From Euryarchaeota archaeon UBA88 (GTDB taxonomy: Archaea; Thermoplasmatota; Poseidoniia; Poseidoniales; Poseidoniaceae): a stretch of DNA of 12,726 nt. Below are positions 12,300 to 12,726 of the stretch, in pieces (the stretch's first letter is position 1; each line of letters opens with the position of its first letter). The stretch lies in the NCBI GenBank assembly GCA_002499545.1, contig DAME01000003.1:195670-208395 (forward strand), in the 5' to 3' direction. The position numbers were made by a program, and so were the translations under genes. Below the pieces are notes generated by a model, which made no database searches, was not told the DNA's origin, and saw only the letters and a program-made list of their open reading frames with translations.

Positions 12300-12721
12300 C
12301 AGCAACCTTCTTGGCGAATGGGTGCACTCACAAAAGTGACTTTGTCGATGTTTGCCGTGTTCTGCATTTGTTCCATAACCCTACGGAAAGCCGCAGCCGT
12401 CCCAATGCCCTGCATGACGTCAACACATGAATGGCTGTGCTTGAGGCAGTTATGATTGTATGAAGTAAATTCAAGATCGGGAGAATGGCGAATTCCAGCC
12501 AATTTATGTTCTACGTCATGTTGGAAATATACGATTAAGTGCCCCTCTATAATCGTATCATCAGCCATCGTAGTTAGTTCTCCACGTTGCTGCATTTCAG
12601 CGAAATACAAGGATGCATCTCGGAGAAATTGACTTCGGTTATTATACCCTGATTTTTGAATCATCGCATCAAAATCTTCTGCAAATTTTTGGTCAGCACT
12701 GAAGGTAATTATCTTGCTCAT
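12296..12721 (-). CDS. NikR-like ribbon-helix-helix metalloregulator
   Basis: This 141-residue protein has the two-domain NikR plan. The N-terminal RHH DNA-binding part (IITFSAD strand, then helices about 11-24 and 29-43) is followed by an ACT-like metal-binding domain beginning GHLIVYFQHDVEHKL (60-74). NikR proteins sense Ni2+ and repress nickel uptake genes; relatives respond to other metals. By my own alignment, the E. coli ligands His76, His87, His89 and Cys95 correspond to His79, His90, Cys92 and Cys99. One His therefore becomes Cys, and about two residues are inserted before the last ligand, in the stretch HNCLKHSHSC (90-99). His95 and His97 add further potential ligands, and the protein ends in GCC. 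The start, ATG at 12721, fits the RHH fold; only 5 nt lie upstream, so no RBS or promoter can be judged. The metal is not assignable from sequence. Confidence 0.85.
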   Translation of the reverse strand: MSKIITFSADQKFAEDFDAMIQKSGYNNRSQFLRDASLYFAEMQQRGELTTMADDTIIEGHLIVYFQHDVEHKLAGIRHSPDLEFTSYNHNCLKHSHSCVDVMQGIGTAAAFRRVMEQMQNTANIDKVTFVSAPIRQEGCC

Positions 12722-12726
12722 ATTCA

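Overview
The window looks like an archaeal chromosome segment, most probably from a marine Euryarchaeote of the Marine Group II / Poseidoniales type. This is inferred from several things. The large surface protein has tandem calcium-binding repeats with 'DGDGYGDN' cores and a short Trp-rich cytoplasmic C-terminus. The HAD phosphatase is of the archaeal phosphoglycolate phosphatase type. There is a NikR-like regulator. Spacing is very compact, and several genes have a TATA-like element about 22-32 nt before the start codon instead of a convincing Shine-Dalgarno site. No rRNA marker is present, so the assignment rests on protein style only.

Layout. (1) 27-2674, plus strand: a MoxR-type AAA+ ATPase, a ParA-type ATPase, a small ribbon-helix-helix (RHH) protein and an unrecognised 84-residue protein. 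ParA followed by an RHH protein resembles ParA/RHH partition pairs. (2) 2678-11485, minus strand, read from right to left: a P1B-type metal-transporting ATPase, a winged-helix regulator of ArsR style, a three-zinc-ribbon protein, an 820-residue Arg/Glu-rich coiled-coil protein, and an 809-residue surface protein. The surface protein has a lipobox signal peptide, a probable beta-propeller, calcium-binding repeats, a membrane segment and a cytoplasmic tail. The gaps are 49 to 135 nt. (3) 11583-12299, plus strand: a HAD phosphatase, divergent from the metal ATPase. (4) 12296-12721, minus strand: a NikR-like RHH metalloregulator, convergent with the phosphatase. The two stop codons overlap inside a shared TTAA.

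Themes. The right part is metal-flavoured: a P1B ATPase, a candidate regulator beside it, a 12-cysteine zinc-ribbon protein and a NikR-like regulator with a modified ligand set. The left part may be a segregation or positioning module (ParA plus RHH plus a small partner). The coiled-coil and surface proteins have no assigned function and are the largest unknowns.

No tRNA, rRNA, CRISPR array, insertion sequence or phage gene was seen. No gene-free stretch exceeds 300 bases. The longest is 7630-7764, which holds only a weak TATA-like element.
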